DNA of 64,000 nt from Bacteroidales bacterium UBA5536 (lineage in GTDB: Bacteria; Bacteroidota; Bacteroidia; Bacteroidales; F082), in assembly GCA_002426795.1 (NCBI GenBank), contig DINQ01000016.1, forward strand, positions 314,273-378,272. Direction: 5' to 3'. The notes beneath the pieces are model-generated. The model saw only the letters and a list, made by a program, of their open reading frames with translations. It searched no databases and was not told the origin of the DNA. Below, piece by piece: positions 55,009-63,872 of this stretch (its first letter is position 1; every line of letters starts with the position of its first letter). Position numbers and translations under genes: made by a program.

Positions 55009-57435
55009 CTAAAACCTTACCGAAACTCCCATCATCCAGTTGAATCCAGCCTGCGGAAAATAGCCATCCATCAGGTATTCCTGGCCGTCGTAAACATATT
55101 TATAGACCCAGCCATTGGCTTCGTATTGTTCATTCAGCAGGTTGTTGAGTGTCAACGTCAGGCCGAGACGTTTGAATAACTTCTGCGACACGGTGTATTC
55201 AACCACCATATTGTTAACGAAATAAGGATCAAGACTGCGGTATTTGTTGGATGTATTGTCGAGGTATTGCCGGCTTACATAATTCGATTGCAGGTTGATT
55301 TCCAGTCCTTTCATTGGCAGCACCCTGATATTCGAACCAGCAACCACCGATGGTGAGAAAGAAATATCGGTTGTGCCCAGATCGTTCTCGTACTGGTATG
55401 GCTCTGCATCCGGATTGTCCCAGTAATTCCAGTTATCGACATATTCCACAAAATGCTTGATCTTGTTGCTGCTGACGCTTAAATGCATGCCAATCTGTAG
55501 TTTGTTGTTGACTTGCCAGCCCAGGCTGTTCTCGATACCAACACGATAGCTTTCAGGTACGTTGGTCATGATGGCTGCCCCCACATTGTTGATTTTCCCG
55601 GTAAGCACCAACTGGTTGTTGTAATCCATATAATATGCATTGCTGCTCAGCAAGAATTTGTTTTGCTGCAGCTTGTAACCCAATTCGTAATTGACAAGTT
55701 GTTCGCTTTTAACATCCTGGTTGAGGTCCGCATCGCGGTAAACGGATCGGTTGGGCTCGCGGTTGGAGACAGAAACAGAGAAATAAACGCTGCTATGAGC
55801 GCTAATGGAATAGTAAACACCTGCTTTTGGATTGAAAAAGCTGAACTGATGTTCCTGGCTGATGTCGCGCAAATCGTCATGAATGCCTTCCATTTTATAG
55901 CCAATGTGGCGGTATTGCACATCAGCAAAAAAACTGAGTTCCCGACTCAGGTTGTAAGTGGTTTTGGCAAACAGGTTGTAATCTGTTTTCAGGCCGGTAT
56001 TGTCATACCAGCGCCAGTCGTTTGTGCTGACAGAGGCATATTGGGCCCAGGTGATCAGGCCGTAATGGTCGCCTTCGTATTGGTTCCAGCCACCACCAAA
56101 GGTCATTTTCAGTAGCTTATGGTCATAGTTTAAGCTGAGGTTGAAACCGTAAAAGTTGTTGTCGAGCCATTTTTGTTGCACCAGATTCGTCTCGCTGACT
56201 GTCTCTCCGCCAATTGTCAAGTCGGGGAGGCCATAGCTGCTGAAGCTTTCTTCATTTTTCCAGTTTTCGTAAAATCCTTTCCCTTTCGTCAGAAAAAGGG
56301 CGCCGGTGGCGGTCAGGTTTTCTGTCAGTTTGTGTGCCAGGTGCAATTGGTAATAATCCTGCTGATATTGGTCGATCTGATTGGGATAATAGCCTGTGAT
56401 ATTGCCGTTTGCATCGGTTATTTCACCAGCAGGATTATACGTTCTGTTGGTGGTGAGGCTGTCTTTCGGAATACCATACCAGGCCTGGTAGGTCTTCTCA
56501 GTTCCGCTGGTGGCGATGGCTTTCACCAGGGTGCGTTGGTTCGACCAGCTGGCAGCCAGGTAATACGATTTCAGGTCGGAAGTGCCCCGGTCGATATAGC
56601 CATCCGAACTGATCTTGCTGAGGCGGCCATCGAGGCTAAAACCTTTTTGGCTCCGGCCTGTCGATAACTGAAGGGTGTTTTTGAAGGTGTTGAATGAACC
56701 AGCAGCGCTGTTGATGGCCGCAAAAGGCTCTGCTGAAGGGCTGTCGGTTTTGATGTTGATGCTGGCACCAAAGGCTGCCGCGCCATTGGTTGATGTGCCT
56801 ACGCCCCGCTGTATCTGGATGTTATCGACCGAAGAGGCCAGATCGGGCAGGTCGACGAAAAACACCCCATGCGATTCGGCGTCATTCACCGGAACGCCAT
56901 TCAGGGTCACGTTGATGCGTGTGAGATCGGTGCCTCTGATCCGCAGGCCCGTGTAGCCAATGCCTGCTCCTGCATCGGAGTTTACCACCAGCGAAGGTGT
57001 TTGTTGTAGCAGATAGGGGAGGTCGACCCCGTGATTTTGCTTTTGAATATCTGCTGCATCCAACAGGCTGTAAGTCAAAGGTGTTTTGTCATTGATTCGG
57101 CTTGAACGCACTACAATTTCATCCTGGAGGTAGGCAGCTGGCGATAAGCTCAGGTCAATACGCGTATCTTTTTGCAAAGACACCTTGATCTGTTGTGTCT
57201 CAAAACCGATGAAGCTCACGCTGAGCTCATAAGTGCCTGCTTTGATTTTGTTGAATGCATAAGTGCCATCCGAGCCTGTAACCTGATGTAAGCCTGAAGG
57301 TGAAAGGCTTACATGTGTGCCACTGAGGGTTTCGTTGTTGTCGGCACTGCTAATGTGCCCTTCGAGCTTGAATTGCGCCATCAGATGGAGTGGCAGCAAG
57401 CTGATCAAAAGGATAAAAAGTTTGTAAATTTTCAT
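55009..57435 (-). CDS. TonB-dependent receptor under TPP riboswitch, probable thiamine importer
   Basis: An 808-residue receptor: signal peptide ending about LHLMAQ, a carboxypeptidase-like domain (about 22-100), plug with SLVVNSDAGAGIGYTGLRIRGTDLTRINVTLNGVPVNDAESHGVFFVDLPD, and barrel ending GVSVRF. The plug subgroup resembles Bacteroidota OM receptors of vitamin type. A TPP riboswitch sits in its leader (57488-57594), and an A-T hairpin lies just before the ATG. Thiamine or thiamine-phosphate import is inferred from the riboswitch; no thi gene is adjacent. Bacteroides thetaiotaomicron has a comparable riboswitch-regulated TonB receptor for thiamine. Confidence 0.88.
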   Translation of the reverse strand: MKIYKLFILLISLLPLHLMAQFKLEGHISSADNNETLSGTHVSLSPSGLHQVTGSDGTYAFNKIKAGTYELSVSFIGFETQQIKVSLQKDTRIDLSLSPAAYLQDEIVVRSSRINDKTPLTYSLLDAADIQKQNHGVDLPYLLQQTPSLVVNSDAGAGIGYTGLRIRGTDLTRINVTLNGVPVNDAESHGVFFVDLPDLASSVDNIQIQRGVGTSTNGAAAFGASINIKTDSPSAEPFAAINSAAGSFNTFKNTLQLSTGRSQKGFSLDGRLSKISSDGYIDRGTSDLKSYYLAASWSNQRTLVKAIATSGTEKTYQAWYGIPKDSLTTNRTYNPAGEITDANGNITGYYPNQIDQYQQDYYQLHLAHKLTENLTATGALFLTKGKGFYENWKNEESFSSYGLPDLTIGGETVSETNLVQQKWLDNNFYGFNLSLNYDHKLLKMTFGGGWNQYEGDHYGLITWAQYASVSTNDWRWYDNTGLKTDYNLFAKTTYNLSRELSFFADVQYRHIGYKMEGIHDDLRDISQEHQFSFFNPKAGVYYSISAHSSVYFSVSVSNREPNRSVYRDADLNQDVKSEQLVNYELGYKLQQNKFLLSSNAYYMDYNNQLVLTGKINNVGAAIMTNVPESYRVGIENSLGWQVNNKLQIGMHLSVSSNKIKHFVEYVDNWNYWDNPDAEPYQYENDLGTTDISFSPSVVAGSNIRVLPMKGLEINLQSNYVSRQYLDNTSNKYRSLDPYFVNNMVVEYTVSQKLFKRLGLTLTLNNLLNEQYEANGWVYKYVYDGQEYLMDGYFPQAGFNWMMGVSVRF

Positions 57436-57441
57436 TACTCA

Positions 57442-57470
57442 TTGATTTAAGTGGTTAACAATTAAATCAA
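57442..57470 (-). promoter_or_regulatory. A-T hairpin immediately before the thiamine-receptor ATG
   Basis: TTGATTTAA and TTAAATCAA form a perfect 9 bp inverted repeat around an 11-base loop, ending 6 bases before the start codon. It could act with the TPP riboswitch to control translation initiation. Confidence 0.5.
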
Positions 57471-57487
57471 TAGAGGAAAAATTGAGA

Positions 57488-57594
57488 TGCTCTTGTTCCC
57501 TTCGCCGGCATTACCCGGATCAGGTTCAAAGGGTATGATCTCAGCCTGTTTTTCATTCCGTTTGCACGGAAATTGGCACCCCTATTGTCATATT
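57488..57594 (-). promoter_or_regulatory. TPP (thiamine pyrophosphate) riboswitch
   Basis: On the minus strand the conserved THI element is present: GGGGTGCC (about 57582-57575), CTGAGA (57544-57539), then ACCCTTTGAACCTGATCCGG and GTAATGCCGGCGAAGGGAAC reaching about 57493. An optional P3a-like stem, TTTCCGT...ACGGAA, sits between GGGGTGCC and CTGAGA. It precedes a TonB receptor by about 55 bases. Binding of TPP normally represses the downstream gene. Confidence 0.96.
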
Positions 57595-57911
57595 CGGGGC
57601 AAAGTTAGAAATAATTCCGCCTTGTCTAGGAATAAAAAATTGACGACATCATAAACGGCTGATGAGTATTTGTGATGGTCTGTTTTGAAATGACAAATCC
57701 TACTTTATCATGCATTGTTTTTAGTGTTTTCTTTTTGCTATTTGAACCTTGTTAATATTTGCTGAATTTAACATATTGTCAATCTGAGGTTTAGAAAATT
57801 TTAGTGACGTCATATTGAGAATGATTTTTGGTAATAGCAAATTGAGAATACAATTCAAGATGTTACACCCTAATATTGTTTGGTTTGGAGTGACGAAATT
57901 TCAAAGAAATA
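57595..57911. other. Intergenic region between riboswitch and the PD40 gene
   Basis: AT-rich, no coding frame of note. On the minus strand it holds a -7 box TAACTTTG (57600-57607) for the riboswitch transcript. Confidence 0.6.
57600..57607 (-). promoter_or_regulatory. Putative -7 box of the thiamine-receptor transcript
   Basis: TAACTTTG on the minus strand, a TAnnTTTG match directly upstream of the riboswitch; transcription would start about 5-7 bases later, just before the aptamer. Confidence 0.55.
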
Positions 57912-57914
57912 GAA

Positions 57915-57945
57915 TTGACTTTTTTTTCAAAATGCGGTATCTTTA
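57915..57945 (+). promoter_or_regulatory. Putative promoter of the PD40/T9SS gene
   Basis: TTG (57915-57917), 20 bases, then TATCTTTA (57938-57945), 36 bases before the ATG. Confidence 0.5.
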
Positions 57946-57981
57946 TGAACCTTAATTGATTGCCAACCAAATTAAAACATC

Positions 57982-59157
57982 ATGAAACGAATCTTTATCT
58001 TAGCAGTAATGCTGACGATGTCGGCTTTGTATTTACAAGCTCAGGAATGTAACAATTACTGGGCTATTGTCTCTCCAGACGGCAATTATCTTTATTTCTC
58101 ATCTGATCGCCAGGGTAATGGATGGGATATCTATCGGGTCGATATCGATGGATCTAATTTGCTGCATCTGACAACTTATAATGGAAACGAGCTTTATCCA
58201 TCTGTGAGTCCGGATGGAAGCAAAGTCGTGTTTCAATATGGTGACTATGGCGCAGGGGCTGAGATTTATGTGATGAACAGCGATGGAACTGAGGTCACAC
58301 GATTAACGGACAATTCCCTTTTTGACGGTTCTCCCAGTTTTTCTCCTGATGGCCAGAAAATTCTTTTTTCAGCCTGGGACAACGACAATTATCCCGAAAT
58401 TTTTCTCATGGATCTGGATGGTTCAAATCGTACCCAGCTCACTTCACTCGGTGGTGCATATTGGAATTCTGCACCCCGATTTCATCCTTTGGGCGAAAAA
58501 ATTTATTTCCAGGCAGGTTTTAATGCCGATGATCATTTAGCCAGCATCAATACCGATGGTTCAGGCTGGATTGATATTACCGAAGCCAATACTTTTGGCT
58601 ACAGTGAAGCGAATATTTCTTTCAACGTTGATGGCACAAAATTGATATTTCTCACAACGGAAAACCTGGGATACAACAATGGAAGCGATTTAGTCATGAC
58701 CAATGCAGATGGCACAAACTGGACTTATCTGAGTAATGCTTCGCCGGGCGAATACTTTTACCAGGCCAGTTTTCATCCAACAAACGGCAAGCTCTATATG
58801 TCTTATCTGCCATCATCTAGCGGGAAATGGAACATTTATACTACGATGCAGGATGGTAGCAATATGCAAGCATTCACCAATTGCAGTCTGACGGGTTTGG
58901 ATGAGGTAGTACAAGTTGATATGGTCAGGCTTTCACCCAACCCAGCGCGTGAAATGATGACAGTTGAAGTCGCTGCTATGTCAGATATTAATCATGTTGA
59001 GATTATTTCGCTAACCGGACAACTGATTCAAAAAATCAGATGGACAAAAACCACAAGTCAGGAAGTGGATGTGACCACTTTGCGCGAAGGTGTTTATTTT
59101 TGCCGCATTTCTGGTAAAAATGCCACTGTAACGCAGAAATTTATGGTTGTACGGTAA
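57982..59157 (+). CDS. Secreted PD40/TolB-like beta-propeller with T9SS sorting domain
   Basis: A 391-residue exported protein. Signal peptide MKRIFILAVMLTMSALYLQAQ; then six or so WD/PD40 blades (WAIVSPDGNYLYFSSDRQGN, LYPSVSPDGSKVVFQYGD, SPSFSPDGQKILFSAWDND) at about 25-300. The last 80 residues are a T9SS sorting domain (VRLSPNPAREMMTVEV ... LREGVYFCRISGKNATVTQKFMVVR), so the protein is exported to the surface by the T9SS. Similar to the periplasmic TolB fold, but a surface ligand is more likely. Function unknown. Confidence 0.9.
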   Translation: MKRIFILAVMLTMSALYLQAQECNNYWAIVSPDGNYLYFSSDRQGNGWDIYRVDIDGSNLLHLTTYNGNELYPSVSPDGSKVVFQYGDYGAGAEIYVMNSDGTEVTRLTDNSLFDGSPSFSPDGQKILFSAWDNDNYPEIFLMDLDGSNRTQLTSLGGAYWNSAPRFHPLGEKIYFQAGFNADDHLASINTDGSGWIDITEANTFGYSEANISFNVDGTKLIFLTTENLGYNNGSDLVMTNADGTNWTYLSNASPGEYFYQASFHPTNGKLYMSYLPSSSGKWNIYTTMQDGSNMQAFTNCSLTGLDEVVQVDMVRLSPNPAREMMTVEVAAMSDINHVEIISLTGQLIQKIRWTKTTSQEVDVTTLREGVYFCRISGKNATVTQKFMVVR

Positions 59158-59240
59158 CCAAATGATTTGGGTTTATCCCCAATTATATTGACCGGTTAAA
59201 AATTCTCCGGAGTTTGCTTTCGATTTTATTGATGGCATCT

Positions 59241-59282
59241 CCAGCCTGAAAACTTGAAATAAATTGTTTCGTTTCAGGCTGG
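59241..59282. repeat. Inverted repeat with 20-base loop
   Basis: CCAGCCTGAAA and TTTCAGGCTGG pair perfectly over 11 bp. No T-run follows on either strand; it may be part of a transcription end of the PD40 gene or a dispersed element. Confidence 0.6.
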
Positions 59283-59408
59283 CGATTCTAAATGCCTGGC
59301 TTTTGCGATGAACCGTGTTTGTTCTTTTTAGGAGTGATCAATTAACCCGAATCAGTATAGGATATCGCGTGAACGTTTCGAAAGTATTGAACATCGATCT
59401 TTTCGACC

Positions 59409-59519
59409 TTACTTTTTGATGCTGGCTGGGATTTTTTTCTGTTTGGTTAGATAAATCGCTACGCGGTAAATAGAACCAATACGTGCAAAATCCACAGTTG
59501 ATGACAAACATTCTTTCAG
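59409..59519 (-). pseudogene. Possible C-terminal gene relic
   Basis: A minus-strand frame of 36 codons reads LKECLSSTVDFARIGSIYRV then AIYLTKQKKIPASIKK and a TAA at 59409-59411. It has no start and looks protein-like with a basic end; the frame upstream is closed by a stop, and another frame continues protein-like. Family not recognised; it may be chance. Confidence 0.25.
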
Positions 59520-59725
59520 CTACTTCCTTATCGGGTGTTTGGATAATCTATTGAATTACATATAAATACATTTTTTAAAAGATGGCGCTTAGTATTCGAG
59601 GTCAATTTCTGTCATGATCGAAAGCTTTAGTTTCGTTTCTTTGAAGAGATCAATTATTGTTATTTACAATCATTGCTGCATTAGCCCTGCTATTTTGGAG
59701 AGTTTTCAAGCGAAAAAAAAACATG

Positions 59726-59733
59726 TACCTTTG
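59726..59733 (+). promoter_or_regulatory. Putative -7 box of aroQ
   Basis: TACCTTTG, a TAnnTTTG match, 26 bases before the aroQ ATG. Confidence 0.5.
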
Positions 59734-59759
59734 TTAGCTGAACAACTAAACAGCAACCC

Positions 59760-60176
59760 ATGCGCATCCTGATTCTGAACGGACCCAACCTGAATCTGCT
59801 TGGCAGACGTGAACCCGAAATATACGGAAATGTTTCATTTGAAGTGTTTTTTAAAGATCTCCAGAAGCGTTTCCCTGCTGCAGAATGGCAGTATTTCCAA
59901 TCGAACAAAGAGGGTGAACTGATCGACAGACTGCATGAAGCGATGGATGGTGCTGACGCAGTGATTTTCAATCCGGGAGGTTATAGTCACACATCCATTT
60001 CTTTGGCTGATGCCATCCGAGCCATCAAAATTCCGGTGATTGAAGTACACCTGTCGAATATTCACGCGCGCGAAAGCTACCGCCACCATTCTTATACCGC
60101 CGAGTCCAGTGTAGGTGCCATTGCAGGTTTTGGACTTGAAGGGTATGCGCTTGCTGCCAGCTGGTTGCTCAGGTAA
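59760..60176 (+). CDS. aroQ: 3-dehydroquinate dehydratase, type II
   Basis: A 138-residue type II dehydroquinase, the step after AroB in the shikimate pathway. Diagnostic stretches: LILNGPNLNLLGRREPEIYG with the active-site Tyr, SNKEGELIDRLHEA, IFNPGGYSHTSISLADAI, and VIEVHLSNIHARESYRHHSY with the catalytic His. It ends in an 8-base convergent overlap with the GT2 gene. Lies 33 kb from aroB-aroA. Confidence 0.97.
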   Translation: MRILILNGPNLNLLGRREPEIYGNVSFEVFFKDLQKRFPAAEWQYFQSNKEGELIDRLHEAMDGADAVIFNPGGYSHTSISLADAIRAIKIPVIEVHLSNIHARESYRHHSYTAESSVGAIAGFGLEGYALAASWLLR

Positions 60177-61188
60177 AATATTCCTTGTGCAGGTCGGTGA
60201 AGTGTCTGTGTTTCTTGACGAAGTAGTCCATGACAATATTTCTGCTGTAGATTTGTGTCACCATCTTTGGGAGCTGCTCTTTACGCTTTTTGCGCAAATA
60301 GGGTAGTTTGCGGTAAAAATGCAGATGTGCCCGCATCACGGCAAAGAAATCGGCGACCCCGCCTTCGAAGAGAAACTTAAAGCTGGCGATTCCATCGAGG
60401 AAAAGTCGAGAGATAATAATGTAAGGTAGTAAATCGGCTGGCAGGTTCTTATACAGCAGGGAGAGGTTGTTTCTGAAATTCAGATAGGTCTTGCGCGAAG
60501 ATATCTTTGGCAAAGTTCCACCGCCCACATGATAAACCACCGATTGTGGACAATACATGATTTTATAACCTTGATTTTTTAGCCTCCAACAAATATCAAT
60601 TTCTTCCATATGGGCGAAAAAGGTATCGTCGAGGCCCCCTGCTGCGTGGTAAAGTTCGGCACGCACAAACATGCAGGCTCCGCTTGCCCAAAACACCTCG
60701 ATGGTGTCGTTGTATTGTCCTTTGTCTTCTTCAAGTGTTTGGAAAAGACGTCCACGACAGAAAGGATATCCGTATTTGTCGATAAAACCGCCACCTGCAC
60801 CTGCATATTCAAAGTGTGTTTTTTGGTGGTACGACAAGATTTTCGGTTGGCAGGCTGCGATGTTCTGATCGGATTCCATCAGGTCGATGACCGGCTTTAC
60901 CCAGCCCGGCGTCACTTCGATATCCGAATTCAGGAGCACATAATAGTCAGCCTCTATTTGCCGGAGCGCCTGGTTGTAACCGGTAGAAAAACCACCGTTA
61001 TTTGGGTTTTGAATCACTCTTACCCCCGGAAAATGGGTTTGCATAAATGCAAATGAATCATCAGTAGAGGCATTGTCGGCAATAATTACTTCAGCATCAT
61101 TCGCTGTAGCGGCCAAAACAACAGGCAGGAAGCGTTCCAGAAAGGAACGGCCGTTATAATTCAATATGACAACAGCTGTTTTACTCAT
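60169..61188 (-). CDS. GT2 family glycosyltransferase
   Basis: A 339-residue GT2 enzyme with GT-A fold: MSKTAVVILNYNGRSFLERFLP, IIADNASTDDSFAFM, a metal-binding DxD-like LLNSDIEVTPGW, and the catalytic DTFFAHMEEIDICWRLKNQGYK (ED motif region). A C-terminal hydrophobic helix suggests membrane association. Its ATG overlaps the stop of the upstream acyltransferase by 4 bases (ATGA at 61185-61188), so they are translationally coupled; a shared role in lipid A or other glycolipid decoration is inferred. Confidence 0.9.
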   Translation of the reverse strand: MSKTAVVILNYNGRSFLERFLPVVLAATANDAEVIIADNASTDDSFAFMQTHFPGVRVIQNPNNGGFSTGYNQALRQIEADYYVLLNSDIEVTPGWVKPVIDLMESDQNIAACQPKILSYHQKTHFEYAGAGGGFIDKYGYPFCRGRLFQTLEEDKGQYNDTIEVFWASGACMFVRAELYHAAGGLDDTFFAHMEEIDICWRLKNQGYKIMYCPQSVVYHVGGGTLPKISSRKTYLNFRNNLSLLYKNLPADLLPYIIISRLFLDGIASFKFLFEGGVADFFAVMRAHLHFYRKLPYLRKKRKEQLPKMVTQIYSRNIVMDYFVKKHRHFTDLHKEYFT

Positions 61189-62072
61189 GCCTGCATGGTT
61201 TGAGGGCGTTTGTGTTTCCAGCGGCGATGTGACCAGAGCCAGTTTGAGGGTTGGTTTCTGATCGATTGCTCAAGCATTTGCGCATATTTGTGCGTAATCT
61301 CGTTTTCCGGCAGGCTTTTGGGATCTGCTGTGATAAGGCTGGCTGTCACCTCGTAATGTCCGCGCCTGACGCGTTTACTTTCAAGATAAACCACTGCATA
61401 ATCGAGTGCTTTGGCCATTTTTTCGATCCCATTGAAGAAGGCAGTGTCCTGGTGTAAAAAATCAGTCCAGTAGTCCATTTCATTACCCGCAGGGCTCTGG
61501 TCTGCCACAATAATCACGCTGTTGAGCTGCTTGTTTTTGCGTGCCAGTGCACGGTAAGCAGTTTTCGACTCGACAAGCTCCAGGGTGTCGAGGCGTTCGC
61601 GTGCATCCTTTACCAGTTGGTCAAAGTAGGGGTTCGACAGCTGCTTGTAAATCGCTATGGAATGATGGGATGTGATATCACAGATTCTTTTGCTGAGCAA
61701 CTCCCAGTTGCCGCAATGACCGGCTGCCAGAAACACACTTTTGCCTTGCGCGTGCAGGTCGGCAATGACCTCTGGATTCCTGAAACCAACAAAGTTTTGT
61801 AGTTCTTTCTTGCTCACCTGCAACATTTTGATGTATTCGGTGAAGAGTTCGGCCAGGTGATTGTAAAATTCTTTTTCGGTCTTTTTGAGTTGTTCAGGCG
61901 TGTTATCTGGAAAGCTGTTCCGGAGGTTTTGTCGCACCACTCGCAGCCTGTAGCGCAGCACCCGATGCAACATCACCCCGATGAATCCGGTGAGGCCGTA
62001 TAGCACCCGGACAGGCAGGCGGGCAAAGCCATACGCAAGCAGGAGAAACAACTGAAAACTGATTTTTTTCAT
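61185..62072 (-). CDS. Lipid A-type acyltransferase (LpxL/HtrB family)
   Basis: A 295-residue inner-membrane acyltransferase. N-terminal hydrophobic helix (about 5-35), then the HX4(D/E) active site in LAAGHCGNWELLSK, VIIVADQSPAG, and AFFNGIEKMAKALDYAVVYLES; the C-terminus reads PSNWLWSHRRWKHKRP. These match LpxL/LpxM family acyltransferases that add secondary acyl chains to lipid A from acyl-ACP. Position and number of chains not predictable. Overlaps the downstream GT2 gene by 4 bases. Confidence 0.93.
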   Translation of the reverse strand: MKKISFQLFLLLAYGFARLPVRVLYGLTGFIGVMLHRVLRYRLRVVRQNLRNSFPDNTPEQLKKTEKEFYNHLAELFTEYIKMLQVSKKELQNFVGFRNPEVIADLHAQGKSVFLAAGHCGNWELLSKRICDITSHHSIAIYKQLSNPYFDQLVKDARERLDTLELVESKTAYRALARKNKQLNSVIIVADQSPAGNEMDYWTDFLHQDTAFFNGIEKMAKALDYAVVYLESKRVRRGHYEVTASLITADPKSLPENEITHKYAQMLEQSIRNQPSNWLWSHRRWKHKRPQTMQA

Positions 62073-62158
62073 GCAAAGTTTACAGCCAACACCTGACTGT
62101 TCAGGCGCACAAAGTTAAACCAATTTAAGTTTCCTCAAAAGCAGCAATTTCCAGTCTG

Positions 62159-63631
62159 TTATCGCGGATTGCGATAGAAGTCGGTTGCCCTGTTGCCGAA
62201 AGCATCTGGCGGTGATGTGGCGTCGATGCTGTTGGGGTCCCAGGTGCGTTTATAGATATCGAGTTGCCAGCGGTAGTTCGACAATTCACCAAAAGCGTCG
62301 GAGTGAATGAGCGCAAAGTCGTTGGTTACCATATCTTTGGTATAGAAGACAAAACGTTTGTTACGTTGGTTTTCGAGGGTGTAATATTGCCAGATTTCGT
62401 ATGGATAAGCCCCTGGCTCGTTGTAACTTTCGGTGATGTGGTTTGGTGGTCCGTATTTCAGATATACGCGTCCACGGTCGGTGGCATAACCTTTTTTGGT
62501 GGGGGTTTTGTAGGCCGCATTCACCTTGCGCACTTCCAAATAATAATTTTGCCAGGCTGATTCCGGGCTCACACTGCTGCGGTTGATCCAGAAGTTATAG
62601 AAATAACGTTGCATCGTGGGCATGTCATTGGTGTTGATCAGGTTGTTGGCATAGTCGCGCTCGGCTTCTGATGAGAGGGGTTCCAGGCAGCGGATGTATT
62701 CGCGCAAAGTATCGCTGTTGGTAAGACGACTGGCAAAAGTATTGTTGATATTGAGTGCGGCCAGATCGTTGAGGTTGTATTGTTGTGCGGGATTGCTACG
62801 TTGGAAAAACACTTTGTTTTCGGCAACAACCTTGTTTTCGCGGTCGCGTACTTCCAATGCCAGAAAATAGTTTCCGGATGGTAACTGACTGATGTCGATA
62901 GCGTTGAATACCACATTCACTTCTTTGGCATCCATGCGTTTGCGGAAAATAAAATCTTGCAGTTGTCTGCTGCTTTCGTACGAGCTGATGAAATAATTGA
63001 GGAGGTATTGTCCGTCGTTGCCAAATACTTTGTTGGTATTATATATTTCTGCATAAAAAGTGAGCACTTTGGCCGATTCCGGATAAAATGCATACACCAT
63101 CGGGATGAGGTTGTAGCCATTTTTGGTCAGAACAGAAACCTTGTCAGTCTTGTTGTAACTTTCTACCAATTGAATTCCCGACAGGCTGATGACATTGGCA
63201 GGGAAGGAGATGTCGATGGTTTCGATGGTTTTGAAGGGAGGTACTTTTTCGTTGTTGAGGTCGGCGATGGAGAGCGAAAGCAGGTATTCGCCATCAGGGA
63301 GCGAGAAGCGTTGCTGATCGATGAAGCCGAAGCTGATGTTGACGGTATCCTGAATGACCGGACTGTTGAGCTCGTATTTGGCAAAATCGCGGATCGAATC
63401 GCCCTGGCTGAAAATCATGATAATTTCGAGGCTGGCCATGAAATTTCCAGGTGATGTTTCTTTATACATCACACTTTTGGCATCGACAGCCAGGTATGTT
63501 TCGATATAGGGTGTCTTGTCGGGGACGCTGAAAGTGCTGTAAGAAAGATAGGCCCGCATGCTTTTGTTGGCAGCGAAGCTATTTGAAAAAAGTAGGAGTG
63601 AGAGCAGTGAAAGGGTAAATAATCTTTTCAT
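62159..63631 (-). CDS. Secreted GWxTD-domain protein
   Basis: A 490-residue exported protein with signal peptide (MKRLFTLSLLSLLLFSNSFA). The C-terminal region carries the GWxTD domain in the form GYATDRGRVYLKYGPPNHI (Trp replaced by Tyr) followed by YPYEIWQYYTLENQRNKRFVFYTKD. The first 300 residues are beta-rich. The family is restricted mostly to Bacteroidota and Acidobacteria and its function is not known. It is 86 bases upstream of the acyltransferase gene on the same strand, so may share its operon. Confidence 0.85.
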   Translation of the reverse strand: MKRLFTLSLLSLLLFSNSFAANKSMRAYLSYSTFSVPDKTPYIETYLAVDAKSVMYKETSPGNFMASLEIIMIFSQGDSIRDFAKYELNSPVIQDTVNISFGFIDQQRFSLPDGEYLLSLSIADLNNEKVPPFKTIETIDISFPANVISLSGIQLVESYNKTDKVSVLTKNGYNLIPMVYAFYPESAKVLTFYAEIYNTNKVFGNDGQYLLNYFISSYESSRQLQDFIFRKRMDAKEVNVVFNAIDISQLPSGNYFLALEVRDRENKVVAENKVFFQRSNPAQQYNLNDLAALNINNTFASRLTNSDTLREYIRCLEPLSSEAERDYANNLINTNDMPTMQRYFYNFWINRSSVSPESAWQNYYLEVRKVNAAYKTPTKKGYATDRGRVYLKYGPPNHITESYNEPGAYPYEIWQYYTLENQRNKRFVFYTKDMVTNDFALIHSDAFGELSNYRWQLDIYKRTWDPNSIDATSPPDAFGNRATDFYRNPR

Positions 63632-63838
63632 AATTAGTCGTTTAGTTCTTCAATCGGTCTAAGATCAAATCGAAGCAAGCTTCATCAGATTACGACAAAG
63701 ATAGTTTTAGAAAACGCAGATAACAATATTTAGCAAGAAAACGGTACAACTTTCCAAGTTTTGGGAAAAGGAGAAACAGCTTGTTGCAGAGGAATTTCAG
63801 GGAAAAACGCAATTCTTCGGAATATTTTATGGCTGCTG

Positions 63839-63868
63839 TTTGTAAAAATAGAAATTTTTGTACTTTTG
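63839..63868 (+). promoter_or_regulatory. Promoter of tRNA-Ser
   Basis: TTTG (63839-63842), 18 bases, then TACTTTTG (63861-63868), ending 4 bases before the mature tRNA 5' end at 63873: a close match to the Bacteroidota -33/-7 consensus. Confidence 0.7.
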
Positions 63869-63872
63869 CCGC

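Larger units (their letters stand above)
59158..59725. other. Long intergenic region with an inverted repeat and a possible gene relic
   Basis: No complete gene in about 570 bases. It contains an 11 bp perfect inverted repeat (59241-59251 with 59272-59282) and, on the minus strand, a 36-codon fragment with stop at 59409 (see below). Nothing else is recognised. Confidence 0.6.
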
